Shown: positions 44,835-56,786 of the stretch, in pieces
Layout: each line of letters starts with the position of its first letter
Position numbering within the stretch: the stretch's first letter is position 1
Origin: Eupeodes corollae
Taxonomy: Eukaryota; Arthropoda; Insecta; Diptera; Syrphidae
Assembly: GCF_945859685.1 (NCBI RefSeq)
Contig: NC_079147.1
Coordinates: 81,460,315-81,524,314 of the forward strand
DNA: 64,000 nucleotides
Direction: 5' to 3'
The notes under the pieces: model-generated
The model's database searches: none
What the model was told of the DNA's origin: nothing
What the model saw: the letters and a program-made list of their open reading frames with translations, nothing else
Translations under genes and position numbers: made by a program

Positions 44835-47800
44835 AACGTCAAAGCAGCATAAAAATGTATTAATCTACTACCAAAACGTAAAAGGACTTCGGATAAAGAC
44901 CAACATGGTTTACAAAAACATTACAAATCTTCCAAATTGACGGAAACATGGCTTAATAACTCTATCTCGGACTCGAAACTTTTTGACTCCACTTATCTAG
45001 TCTTTAGACATATGATCGTAATAACTCAGACGATTCAAACGCCATTGGCGGCGGAATTCTTACCGCTATCAACAATACTTTCACTGGTTACCTGTTGACG
45101 ACTTTCGATCAATAGACATCGAAATATTATGCTTGCAAATTAAAATGGCTACAGGACATTTATTTATTGTATCAGCACGTATACCTCCAAGCTCCAAGAA
45201 CGAGGTTTATGAAAATTACCAAACAACTATATAAAAAGTATTTATATCCTCTTGAATCCTGCAGACGAAGTACTGGTTGTTCGTAATTTTAATTTACCCA
45301 ATCTCAATTAGATTCAAATTGATAACGATAACTTCTACTTTCCAATAAACCCGTCATCTTCAAACGTGTTTTTATTAACAGATGGTAAGTCTTCATGTGG
45401 CTTAAGTCAACTCAACGGTGTGAAGAACCGTTTTGGAAAAACACTCGAACTGGTATTTTTCTCCGAAACCATATGCTCTGAAGCAGCTGTGATATCTTCT
45501 GCTGTCAAAATTGTGGAAGAAGACCGCCACTTAATTGAAACATGGCTCCACCTCATATGCTTCCTAATAACAACACACTAGAATTCAACTTTAGTAGGTG
45601 TAATTTTGAAAACCTTTTTAACTTGTTATGTACGATCAACTGGGATCACTTATTTGGTAACTTAAATATTGGCGATACGTGTAACATTTTTTATATAACT
45701 CTTTTTGACTGTTTCTACAAAACGATTCCATTTAAAAAGGCTCGTGTTTTGATTCTTAAGTTAAATACTTAAAAAACAAAAGGAACAAAGCTTGGATAAA
45801 GTATAATCAAACAGGAACTGATGATGATAAAAGGACGTTCATTATAATAAAACAACTTTTCACTGACTACTCTAACACCCTGTATAATGACTACATTCCG
45901 AAAATTGAATTAACCTTAAAAATGATCCTGATAGTTTTTGGAAATGCGTAAATCGTAAGAAGAAAACATATGGGTATCCTAACTTAATGACTGATTCGAC
46001 ATCAAATAGTAATGAGCCGAGAATAATTGCGAACATGTTTCCAAACTACTTCAAAGATGCTTTTGCAGATTATAATACTATTAGTTTTCCTAACACATCC
46101 ACCACTGTTATAAATTTCCCCCACTTAAATTCTATCAATTTCGTTATAAGTGAAGATAATATCCTTGATAGTATCCTACAACTTGACGAATGTTTTAGTC
46201 CTGGTCAAGACGGCGGAAATGTGCTGCGTATTTAGCACACCCGTTATGTATTCTTTTCAACACTTTTTTAAGTAACTCGCTTTTTCCTTTTATCTGGAAG
46301 AGCTCCTTCATAATACCAGTACACAAAAAAAGTCCTAAAAACGAAATAATTTTTGCGGAAATTGCGGAACATTTTTGGCTGATAGGTCTCAAAATTTGAA
46401 CTTTTGTATATATGCCAAAAACTCCTTAAAAAAGAACGTAGGGATAACAACCTAACAACGAATGCTTTAAAGTCTACATATGTTCGTCTTTCGTCATTAA
46501 AGACTTATTTCCACAATGCAAGAGGCCTCCGAACCAAAGTACCCGATCTTTTTAAAAATACATGTGTTACATACTATGATATTATCATCGTTGTTGAGTC
46601 ATGGCCTTATAACGGAGTTGTCTCTTCAGAACTATTTGATTGCAGTATCTACGACATTATTGTCGTGACCGATGTAAATCATCTAGAGAACGTGGAGGAG
46701 GGATAATAATCGCTGTTCGATCCCATCTTTGCTCTAAAGAAGTCATTTTACCAACTTCGGACATTGAACAAGTTTGCATCTCCGTCAACTTAAATACTTT
46801 TTCCAGACCAAATGTATTTTTTATTGTAAGTTATGTGCCTCCAAGTAGTTCACTTGATTTGTATGAAAAACATATTAGCAATATTGGACTGTCATGCGAG
46901 AGGTCGTGGGTTCGATCCCTGCCTATCCCACCTAAAGTTTTTTCACGGGTACTGCCTCTTGCGAGGAATTGACAAATTTTCCAAGAGTAATTCTTGTCAT
47001 GAAAAGTGCTTTCTCAAATTTACCGTTCGGATTTGGCTTAAAACTGTAGGTCCCTTCCATCCCTGACAACAGTACTCGCACACAGGAATGGTTGAGATTT
47101 GTCAGTCACTAGGCCCTAGTTCTCAAACGGACTGTTGCGCCACCCAATTTATTTATTTTATCTGTAAACTCTCCGCAATTCCCAAATTGTTTGAAAGCAT
47201 GGTGAAAATAAAGCTTGATTTTCTTACAAGTAGTGAATATTTATCAGAAGTACAGCACGGTTTTGTATCCGGTCGATCATCTTTTCGCAATTTAACTTAT
47301 TTCACTTCACAACTCATTTCATTTCACAAAAATTTCAAGTGGACGCAGGATACACTGACTTTAGTAAAGCCTTTTATTCTGTGAACCACCAAACACCTCT
47401 GAAAAACTTGAGATTTTTATCGTCATATTTATTTTGTAGAACACAACTTATTCAATATACATCAGGTGTCCCGCAAGGTAGCCACCTGGGTCCGCTCCTC
47501 TTCTTAATTTTCGTTAATGATATTGTCTCGGGCTTTAATTATTGTGAATGCTTATCATATGCGGACGGTCTGAAAATATTTTCAAAAGTTTAGAGTTTGG
47601 ACAATTGTCAACATATGCAATCTGACATTGATTCTTTATCAAATTGGTGTCACATCAATAGCCTTAAATTGAATATCAAAAAGTGTAACACGATTTCTTT
47701 TTCCAGAAAATCTCATATTTTGTTATTCAACTATGCAATTGAGTCTGTGGATTTAGAAAGGGGTTTCAAGTATTAAAGACTTAGGAGTTAGTCTTGATTC

Positions 47801-48430
47801 GCAACTTTCTTTTAAAGGCTATTTCGATTATTTGGTTTCTAAGGCCAACTCGCTGGGAGGTTTCATAAAACGAAATAGAAAAGACTTTAAACCTTTCGTG
47901 TTATTATCCTTGTATATATCTCTCGTCAGATCAATTTTGGAATACGCCGATTTTAGTTGAAGTCATATTTATATAGTTCATTCGAATCGGATTGAAAACA
48001 TTTATAGACGATTTACAAAATATATATTTAAGAAAACGGGTTGGAACTTTAGTCCTAGTTATGAGGCTAGATGCCAATTACTTGGAATAAAGTCGTTACA
48101 ATCAAGAAGAAAAATTCATAGTGTAATGCTTATTAGAGACTTACTATGCTACCATATTAAATGTCCATCTCTTCTTGCCTTGGTACCAATCTATGTTCCG
48201 CTAGGTCTTAGAGAGCTAGAGTCTCCTTATTCTAAAGAATTTACATGACAAATTATGGTATGATGAAACTTTATCAAGATCTATTGTATATTTCAATGAA
48301 GTGTCTTCAAATATTGTAATAAATTTAAAACCGAAGTGTTATATTTTTTCACTTTTTAATTGCTCTTGGAGTGCTTATATCTGTTAGCTGTAATATTGCT
48401 TGTAGATTAATTAAATAAAACAAAAAAAAA
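44835..48430 (+). mobile_element. Jockey/CR1-type LINE, scrambled by a second 5' fragment and a SINE
   Basis: Plus strand. First endonuclease at 44835-45250 (IYYQNVKGLRIKTN, LFIVSARIPPSS). Linker at 45540-46235 (FYKTIPFKKARV, DNILDSILQLDECFSPGQDG). RT entry at about 46240-46400 (WKSSFIIPVHKKSPKNE). A second endonuclease fragment at 46490-46880 (YFHNARGLRTKVPDLF, GGGIIIAVRSHLCSKEV, IVSYVPPSSSLDLYEKH), then a SINE. RT resumes at 47161 (SAIPKLFESMVKIKLDFL, YTSGVPQGSHLGPLLFLIF) with the catalytic motif mutated to YADG. The C-terminal region runs to about 48260 and a poly(A)-like end lies near 48420-48430. Many frameshifts and stops. Confidence 0.8.
46882..47160 (+). mobile_element. tRNA-derived SINE, copy C (5' truncated)
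   Basis: Begins at ATTGGACTGTCATGCGAGAG, so the A box is lost but the B box GGTTCGATCCC (46910-46920) is canonical. The body (CTGCCTCTTGCGAGGAATTG, then CATGAAAAGTGCTTTCTC, then ATGGTTGAG) and 3' end (GGACTGTTGCGCCACCCAAT plus ATTT repeats) are intact. It sits between an endonuclease fragment and the RT of the surrounding LINE. Confidence 0.85.
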
Positions 48431-50074
48431 TCAATTTCATTTGCCCCAAGGAACGCAACAACAGGTTAAATTCTGTTTTGACAGATCTAGATCAAAAATT
48501 AAGTAATTAATTTACTTATTTTAACCATCTAAAACCCCATAACACATTAGGTCAACATTCACCAATAGTGTGAACAGACATTTTTTTATTGAAACATAAT
48601 TAAATGTTGACAGCTAATGTCAGTTTACTGACAGATCTTTCAATAAACAAGAACAATAAGTTCAAAAAACGAATTTGTTAGCCTTATGCATCTTACATTT
48701 TGCATATCTTAACATTTAGTTTGAGTTGAAATCACAAAATGAAAACATTAGCTCCTAGTTACTTTCTAAATCTCAAAATAGTAACAATAACTTTAAGTTA
48801 TTTTCTAAAACCACATGACTACGAGTTTTTGACATTTCAGATTATATCGTTCGCCAGACTAAGGTTTTATTGATTTCTTTTTTTTCCTTTTCAACGAAAT
48901 GTATGTTCGCAGACGTGCTGAAAGGATTGTATTTAGATTTTAAAGCTCTTAATAATACGTTGTTTAAAAAGATGATCAAATTACAGACTACTGTTTGCAT
49001 TAATCTGATGCTATCTGATTAAGGCACAAAAGATTTAAACGATACATTTCCCTGCATCTTTCTTAATTTTTTCATTTAAAGATTCACACTTTATGATAGA
49101 GATCCATAATAATAGCAGCTTCGACTTCTTTTCAAACAATTTTCACTACACTTATTATTATACCAACGGATTGCAATTTCTTAATCATCTTATAAATAAT
49201 CTTTTCTTTTTATATCATTCCTACACAAGACCTCAAGTTGGTTGATATTTATGTGTCAAAATCAAAAATTTAAAACAACAAAAGAAAGTTGACATGACGT
49301 TAATTTAGGTTGAGTAGGTATTCCCATTGATGCGAAGATAAAATATTTAGGTAATTCACAGATCGTAAATTAATGAATGATTTCGAAATGGAAATTAAGT
49401 TTGTGACTTTTTTTTATATTTTCTGCGGCGGCGCCAACGCAACTTTTGTTCTTGGGAATATCACAAACAAAAAATAACTAAGCAAAAGTTATGATTCATG
49501 AACAAATATTACAATGAAATGAAAGTGATATTTAAATAATTTTTTTTATAGGCTAGCAAAAATATACATAATAGTTAATTTTAACTGTTGACATACATTT
49601 GAGTTGATCAAGAAATATTAATGTATTTGTTTATATTCAACAAGTTTTTATTCTGTACAACTACATATAGAAAACATGATTGATTTGATTGATTCAAATG
49701 CGTAGGTTAGGCAAAATATTGGCATTGAAGTATTATATTTCAACACTAAGAATGTCTACCTTTTTCAATTTATCAAAGCCATAGTTGGTTGTCATCTCCA
49801 ATTATTGTCAATTAAATCCAAAAATTAATTAATTAATTTGCGTTGGATCAATTTGTTGAAACCCAATTAAATTTAAATTAAAAACTAAAAATCAAAAATA
49901 CGATAGTTAAGATATCAGAATAAAAAGGCAGAGATTTTAAAAACACAATTGAAGTACAAGCTGTTTAAACTGTCGAGATGTTTTGAACAAAATAGCTGTG
50001 TTCAACCATCTGCACTTATTCTTATTCATCGAGAATATTTCTGCAATAACTTACATTGATTGTCGAATTGAAAA
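48431..50074. other. AT-rich intergenic sequence
   Basis: No supported gene. A small GC-rich spot (GCGGCGGCGCCAACGC, about 49422-49440) stands alone. Confidence 0.4.
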
Positions 50075-51010
50075 TGTTGACATTTCTCTACGTTTCAAGC
50101 TCCCTAGAGTCAAAATAAAAGATTTTTAGAAAGATGTCTGTACGTGGCGTGTGTACGTACGTTCGTTCATCAGTACGTCCGTACGTTCGCAACGTTTCTT
50201 TCGTCGTCCATAGCTCAAGAACAAGAAGAGATATAAAATAGAAAGATCCCGAAAGAGCTTTTAAGAAAATTGCGTGGGCCAACCAGTTTAAAACAAAGAT
50301 TAAAATATCTTATCAAAAATTTGAGAATATGCCTCCCAACTGATTTTAACTTAAAATTATAAAAAAATTTTTGTTCAAAAGTTTGTAAAAATTAATTTTC
50401 GACTCAAATATATTTTCAAAAGTTTGAGATATTGGCTTTAAACAACTTTTGTCTTTTTAAATATATTGTTGTCAACATTCGGTAAATTTTGAGAAAAATC
50501 TAATTGACATGTTTTTTACAAAAAATAAAAACTAAAAAAAAAAAAACAATACTAAAACTTGATAAAAATTTACTTTTGACTCAAATAGCTTTTCAAAATT
50601 TAAAATATTGTCTTCAAACTATTTTATTTCACAGAAAATATTGTCTTCGATATTCAATAGTTTTTTTTATAAAAATCCAACAGTCCGTTTTTTCATAAAA
50701 AAAAATAAAATCTACAAAAAAAATAGTATCCAGATTAATTCTCTCAAATTAATTTAATTCTTCCTTTTTGTAAAAATTTAAGAAATTAAACTAAAATTGG
50801 TAAAAATTTGTTTTCGACGAAAAATCTATTTAGTAAAACTAGATTTTAAAACTCACCTATTTCTTTATATGAAAAATATTGTTGGTAATTTTAAAATTTT
50901 CAAGAATAATTCAACTGACAACTTTTTGAACCCAACCTACAAACTTTTAAGCAAAACAAATCGACAGACGGGATGGGAAGTTATCAGTGTGGGTCGCATT
51001 CCTACCTCTT
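50075..51010 (+). repeat. Unclassified repeat R2 (inverted relative to R1 and R3)
   Basis: Starts with GTTGACATTTCTCTACGTTT and a CGTACGTTCG-rich stretch (50140-50190), then CGTCGTCCATAGCTCAAG and AAAATTGCGTGGGCC. Two diverged tandem units follow (GACTCAAATA...TTTTCAAAA at 50400 and 50580). The inner end at 50930-51000 (CAGACGGGATGGGAAGTTAT, then GTGGGTCGCATTCC) is the inverse of 52760-52800. R2 and R3 therefore face each other as arms of an inverted repeat around 51.0-52.75 kb. It is non-coding. Confidence 0.55.
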
Positions 51011-51800
51011 TTTCAAGTAATTTATTTATTTATTTCATATGAACTCTTATGCTTGACAATGTTTAATTTAGAGTCAAAAATTACGCCAAGATCTTTCTTT
51101 TCACAAACTCTTTCAAGAATATTTCTATTAATTTTATATTCGAAGAGAACTTGGGAAAAGTTACGACAAAAAGAAAAACATTCGTACTTAGAGGCATTTA
51201 AATATAATTGGTTTACAGAGCACCTTTCCGATAATTATGAAGATCATTTTGCAACGGATGACAGTCCATAATGGACTTTATACATCTAAAAAACTTTAAG
51301 TAATCAGCAAATAGAAGTTGAACAGAATTATCGAAAATATCAAGTAATTCATTTATACAAATTAGGAAAAGAAGTGGCCCAAGATGGCTACCTTGGGGAA
51401 CACCTGAGGTTACTTATACTGGACTTGCAACCATATTTTCAATTCTAACAAAATAAATTCTTAAGGTAAGATTTTAACCATTTCAAAAGATTTGAATGGA
51501 AACCAAAAGATACAAAATTTCTCAACAAAAGCTTTCGCAAAATCTCTGTAAATTACATAAATTGGAGAAAATAGAAAGATTAGTGGTTGTTGATACGAAA
51601 CCGTGTTGAAATGGTGAAATATGTTCTTTTACGAAGAAAGCATACTTATTGTATATCAATTTTTCGAATAGTTTAGGTATCCATGACAATTTACAAATTG
51701 GACAATAAATGTTTATTTGTAGCTTTTATCCTAAATTGGAGTTACAAATTATTTTTGTCACACTGATAGGAACGCAACATAAGACAGAGAGCTTTGGTAA
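51010..51800 (-). pseudogene. Jockey/CR1-type LINE RT fragment
   Basis: Minus-strand pieces in several frames: ICKLSWIPKLFEKLIY and HISPFQHGFVSTTTNLS (about 51620-51760), SFGFHSNLLKWLKSYLKN (about 51450-51520), and PQVFPKVAILG or, in the adjacent frame, GSHLGPLLF-like sequence at about 51370-51420. LLFADYLKFF follows near 51290, the catalytic motif with YADD degraded to FADY. It lies between the R2 and R3 repeat arms. It is dead. Confidence 0.6.
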
Positions 51801-52264
51801 ATTAGAAAAAGAGGTTCTATAATTGCTGTCGTATGTCTTCATTCAAACTCAAAACTCCACTTTCTATTTCAGACATATAAAAGCTCTATTTGGCAAATAT
51901 TCAACTTACAATCTTGAAATAAAAATTCCGTATTATTTGAAGAATTTAAAATATAAAACCGGTGGTACTGTGAAATAATGCCAAGTGAAATAAGAACAAC
52001 TTTTGGTCATATTGTATTGTGAAAAAACTGATATAAGCTCAAATTATTTTGAGAAATAAGACCAATTTATTTTTAAGGTGAGTAGGTAAACAAATTGAGG
52101 TACCCTTGAAAGTTGACCTTATTTCAATTACCTTTATTTCCCGGCACTAAAAATAGTAAGTAAGAAAGTAAAAAGGAATATCAATCCACTGATTTAATAA
52201 CAAAATTATTTAATACTCTTTTTATAAATTGTACTTTTAATTATTCGTTCAATTTTACATGCGA

Positions 52265-52760
52265 TGAATTTAAATTGTTTTCTTTTCTTAAATCGGACGT
52301 TTTTGCTTGAATTTTCTCCAACTTCTTTCTAGTTGAACAAACCTATTGTGAATTTAGAAATATTTAACAGATAAAAGTTAATAATATTATGCACACAACG
52401 GAATAATAATACATAACAAATAAATTCCTTTAGAAAACATTTGTTCGTGGTAAGTTATTTTCTGTAGGAAAACTGTCATTTCGTATTTTTCAAAATGTCA
52501 AAACTTCATTCATATATTATTTAGGCATTACATATTCGATTTGAAAGTAAGTTTTTGGGAAAATATTTCCTACATATACACTAAAAAAACAATAATCAGA
52601 ATATCAGTTTTATTCAAGTTTGGATAAGAAGACTTAGAAACATAAGGAAAGGTTAAAACTTTCTTATTCAAAGAATCAAATTAAAAAACAAATTAAACCT
52701 AAATGGTTGACAGTTAACGATTTTAATAAAGTAAATATAAATAAAATTAAGTTCAAAAAG
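52265..52760 (+). repeat. Direct repeat D1 flanking R3
   Basis: Diverged direct copy of 53530-54060. Shared stretches include the ACGTTTTTGCTTGAATTTTC region, TAACAGATAAAAGTTAATAA, AATATTATGCACAC and TTGACAGTTAACGATTT. It is non-coding. Together with D2 it brackets repeat R3, as LTRs or a tandem duplication would. Confidence 0.45.
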
Positions 52761-52769
52761 AGGCTGGGA

Positions 52770-53500
52770 TGCGACCCACAATGATAACTTCCCATCCCGT
52801 CTGTCAATTTGTCTTGCTTAAAAGTTTGTAGGTTTGGGTTAAAAAAGTTGTTACTTGAATTATTCCTAAAAATTTTTTAAATTACCAACAATGTTTTTCA
52901 TATAAGGACAAGTTAGATTTTTAGTCGAAAATAAATTTTTAACAATTTTTGTAGCATTTCTTAAATTTTTACAAATTGGATGAATGAAATTAATTTGAGA
53001 GATATCAAAAACCGAACATCAATTTTTTTACCAAATTTGCGTACTATTTTTTGTATATTTTATTTTTTTTTATGTAAAAAAAAACGAAAATAAAAAAAAG
53101 TTTGAAGACAATAATTTTAATTTTGAAAATCTACTTGAGTCGAAAGTAAATTTTTACTACGTTTTAGAATTAGGTTTTTATTTTTTGTAAAACAAAACTC
53201 TCAATTAGATTTTTCTCAAAGTTTGACTGAATGTTAAAAACAATATTTCTTATAAGATAAAATAAGTTTGAAGGCTAAATTTTAAGTTTTTGCAAAGATA
53301 TTTGAATCGATATTTAATTTTTACGAACTTTGAGTAATGTTTTTTTTTAGATTTTTATTTTTTATAAAAAAAACTGTCAATTCGATTTTTCTCAAAATTT
53401 TATCAGATTTCAAAAACATTATTCTCCGTTGCTCAAAATTGTTTTGGAGATGAAATCATATGTTAGTCCTTAAATTTAGGAGGTGACAAATTTTTTTTTA
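52770..53500 (-). repeat. Unclassified repeat R3
   Basis: Shares with R1 the AAACTGTCAATTCGATTTTT unit (about 53370), TTTGAATCGA, ATTGTTTTGGAGATGAAATC and GAGGTGACAAATTTTT. It shares with R2, inverted, the end ACTTCCCATCCCGTCTGTCA (52787-52806). It lacks the CATTTCTC...CGACG outer end that R1 and R2 have, so it is truncated at the 53.5-kb side. Confidence 0.5.
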
Positions 53501-53529
53501 TCATCCACTTATTTTATTAATTTTTTTTT

Positions 53530-54060
53530 TTTTAACTTCTGACGTTTTCGCTTGATTTTGCTAAATTTTCTTGTTGAACAAATCTTATTCCATTTTGAAA
53601 TACTTAACAGATTATAGTTAATAATATTATATACACGGCAGAATGGCAATTTTTGACAATGTATTCATTAATTTTAATTAAAATCGAATGAAAAAAAACT
53701 AACATTTTTTCGTAGACATAATTTTTTTTGGAAAAAAACTGTTATTTCAAATTTTCGAAAATTTTACCACCTATCAAAACTTAATTTTTATAAATATGTG
53801 ATCTGAAAAATAGGTTTTTGAGAAAATATTAATTTAATAATATTTAATTATAGTTATTTAAGAAAAACTAATAAAAAGTCAAAATCGTGAGTGAATGTGA
53901 ATGAATTTTATAAAATTCAAAAAAATGAGTTTGAGATATGCGCATCAAAAAACCATTCTTTTTTAAGAAATTTAATTTCAAAAAAATCAAACTGAACTAA
54001 AACAATTGACAGTTAACGACTTCAATTAAATGAAATACAAATAAGTGACTAAGTGAAGAT
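53530..54060 (+). repeat. Direct repeat D2 flanking R3
   Basis: Diverged copy of 52265-52760: ACGTTTTCGCTTGATTTTGC, TAACAGATTATAGTTAATAA, ACTGTTATTTC and TTGACAGTTAACGACTTCAA appear in the same order and spacing. Confidence 0.45.
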
Positions 54061-56150
54061 TAGAACCTTGATTGAAATAGAAACAAATATCAAAAAAACA
54101 TTTGCACCATGGTACGAAATACCGAATAAAGCTATTAAAAAAAACCGAAAATAATAAAACTAAATTGTAATAAAATGAAATGCACGACTATTAAAAGAGT
54201 CTGCTTAAAAATAGTTGAGAAGCATTTTAAAGCCATTTTTATAGCTATTTACCAAGCTTCAAAGATGATTTACCTAATTTCAAACGATTTTAATATCTTA
54301 CTATTTCTTATCAATTAGCTTAATTTAAAATCACGGATCGGCTACTTTAATCTGTAGCAATTTTCTAAATCCATATGACATCTTTACAATTATTCATTTA
54401 AGGGCAGTAGACACAATAGTTCAGTCAATAGTTTTCAATTCAAATTAATAAGTCTGTTAAGGCGTTTTGGCTTTGTTCATTCTAGCAAACTGTCACTTTT
54501 TAGACATGTTTGGATGCTTGTTTTGTTTTTGGAGTCTCTTCGTCTTATTTAGCAAATTGCCAACAAATAAATAAATAAAAAACCTTAACCATTGTTTATT
54601 ATTTAAATTTTTCAAAAACACCTTAATATTTTAATTTTTACTTTTAAAAATCGTTAGAGCGGTTTTAAATTAATTTTATACGTGTACAATTTTTCAATTT
54701 TTTTTTTTAAATATTTTTAGTCCTATGTAGTTATTTAGAACATATTAATAAACATTCTATAATTGAATACCAAATGTTGACCATGAGATATTAAATTTTG
54801 AAAAAAATTGACATTTTTGCTAACCAAAGGGCAAAAACATAAGAACTTTTGCGGACATTTTTTGAAATTATTCATGAGTTCTTGAAAAAAAATAACCAAA
54901 AAAAAACCGTTCTATGGGTTTTGGAGCAATACAAAAATTCATTTTCTTTATTGAAAGCTGCTTAGTTAAGAAAAAAAAATCTAGAACAAATTTCTATAAA
55001 AATCTATCGATTTGTTTTTGAGTAAATTTGAATTTTCCAGCAGAAGATTTGTACTGCTGTTATTTTTGATCCTAAAAAGCGAAAAAAAAATAAATCTGCT
55101 TTAAACATTAACTTCCAACTTTGAACTCAACCGACCCAATAATTAAGGCTCTAAGGGCGACGACAAACAGACAGCCGGGTGGTATCACGGACCAACTTTT
55201 TTCGACTTCTCTGCCATCGTAATTTTTGATTAAAATCTATATTTCGAAATTTTTTAAGCACACAAAACTTGCCATACGGTTTCGATATGTCAGAAGTTAC
55301 AATGTTGGAATATAAGTCACTTGTGATCTTACAAAAACACATTAGATAATTTAAAAAAATACTTTAAACTGCACTCCAATATTTACAAAAAGACTCATAA
55401 TTTGTTTTCCAGAATTCTATTTCACGTCTTAGATTTATTGTTTGAAGAAAAGTGATTCAAGACTCAAAAATATTTTTGTACTTTGTCAATATTATGTAAA
55501 AAGAGTCCTTATGTTAAACATTATTTTACAAAATCAGTCAAGAATAAATTGTTTTTCCTTTAAGCTTCCTTATAAATATCAATGTAAATTTGTGAACTTT
55601 ATTGTTTGCTTTCAATTTATCACTATTTGTTACAAATTTCTTCTTTTTTTTAAGACTTATTAGCAACCTTAATTTTATTCCTATTTCAGAATTTTCTCCT
55701 TCTATATTTTTTTGTATCTACAAATTTAGGATGGAGAAAATTGTGAAAATTACACTTTAAGGCCTTACATAAATGTAAATCCTTTCGGTTGGGGATGTTC
55801 CTTGGGTGATGCAAATTAAGATTTTTGATAAAACATAAACGCATAGAAAACAATATTCCCAACAAAAAAAATCACTATTCCACTTGGCATTTTTAATTTT
55901 TCTTATTTCAGGGACATGATCTAATCTTTGCCACACTTTAAAGATTTAAATTCATAAACATCAAGTTTTACTAAAATTAACAAAAAACCAAAAAAATAGA
56001 GAAATACATTTTCTTAAACAAATCAACTTACTTTTAAAACAAACTAAAATATAATCACTTCCAAAATAATTAATTAATCACTTTAGTTTATTTTACAAAA
56101 AAAATCAAACAGATCGAGTAAGTCTAGCGAACGAACGAACAGAACTATAT
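54061..56150. other. AT-rich intergenic sequence with one dispersed repeat copy at 54487-54525
   Basis: 54488-54523 (AACTGTCACTTTTTAGACAT, then GTTTGGATGC) matches 24610-24645. No gene is supported elsewhere. Short ORFs here have no recognisable motif. Confidence 0.4.
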
Positions 56151-56383
56151 TGAGACAAAACAAAAGTGTGACTTTAATGCAGCTGCCAACTGCGAACGCC
56201 TCGAACTTCGTCAAATAAATGATAGCACTGCTCTGCATTTTTACTTTTTCGAAACAACACACTAAAAAAATCTTTCAAAATCATCATCTCCTCCTCTTTG
56301 AGACTTCCGAGACTTAAGCTTAGTAAAAATACAACAAAAATAAAAACCAAAACCAAAACAACAAAGATTCAAGACCCAACTCC

Positions 56384-56786
56384 ATGCAAAGAAAAAAGGT
56401 GACTCTTGTAATACTCATACTCACCTTTCTTCTATTTGGTTTCTTTTTGTTCCCCATTTTTATTCATTATGTATTTTTCCTGCTACAGCTCAGCTTCTCA
56501 TTATCTTTTTTAGCACTAAGCCGTACAGATGCGAATTTTAACTTTGTGACGAACGCTTGGAAGTTGGAGCCACCTGATGAACTTGAATGGGGAAGAGATG
56601 ACGAAGACACAATGCTTGGCGGAATGCCTGGTATGTATCGCTGCGGTCGACCGATTATAACACATGAGCAAATCTGCATTGCCACTGCACTGCATTGTAC
56701 TGCACTGATTCCGGAAAAAGAGTTATCATTGTGTGCGGCTTGTACGACAACAGCCCCCCTATTTTCGGAGCCAAATTGCTTAAAGG
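56384..56786 (+). CDS. Possible host exon (partial, unrecognised)
   Basis: An open frame in a locally GC-richer stretch ends at a consensus donor (AAAGG|GTAAGC, about 56786). Its N-terminal part is very hydrophobic, but that segment is also a polypyrimidine tract with two good acceptors (CCTGCTACAG, about 56487; TCTTTTTTAG, about 56514). An internal exon of about 56515-56786 is therefore the alternative. The more protein-like part reads DANFNFVTNAWKLEPPDELE, then DTMLGGMPGMYRCGRPIITH, then a Cys-rich end. I do not recognise the family. The opposite strand is also open over 56655-57101, so neither reading is certain. Confidence 0.3.

Noticed and set aside
50130..50200. A CGTACGTTCG-rich stretch as a CRISPR-like or regulatory array
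   Set aside because: It is a simple repeat within R2, with no spacer structure, and the genome is eukaryotic.
52265..54060. D1 and D2 as the LTRs of a retrotransposon
   Set aside because: They lack TG...CA ends, primer binding site and polypurine tract, and no gag/pol lies between them. They are reported only as direct repeats.
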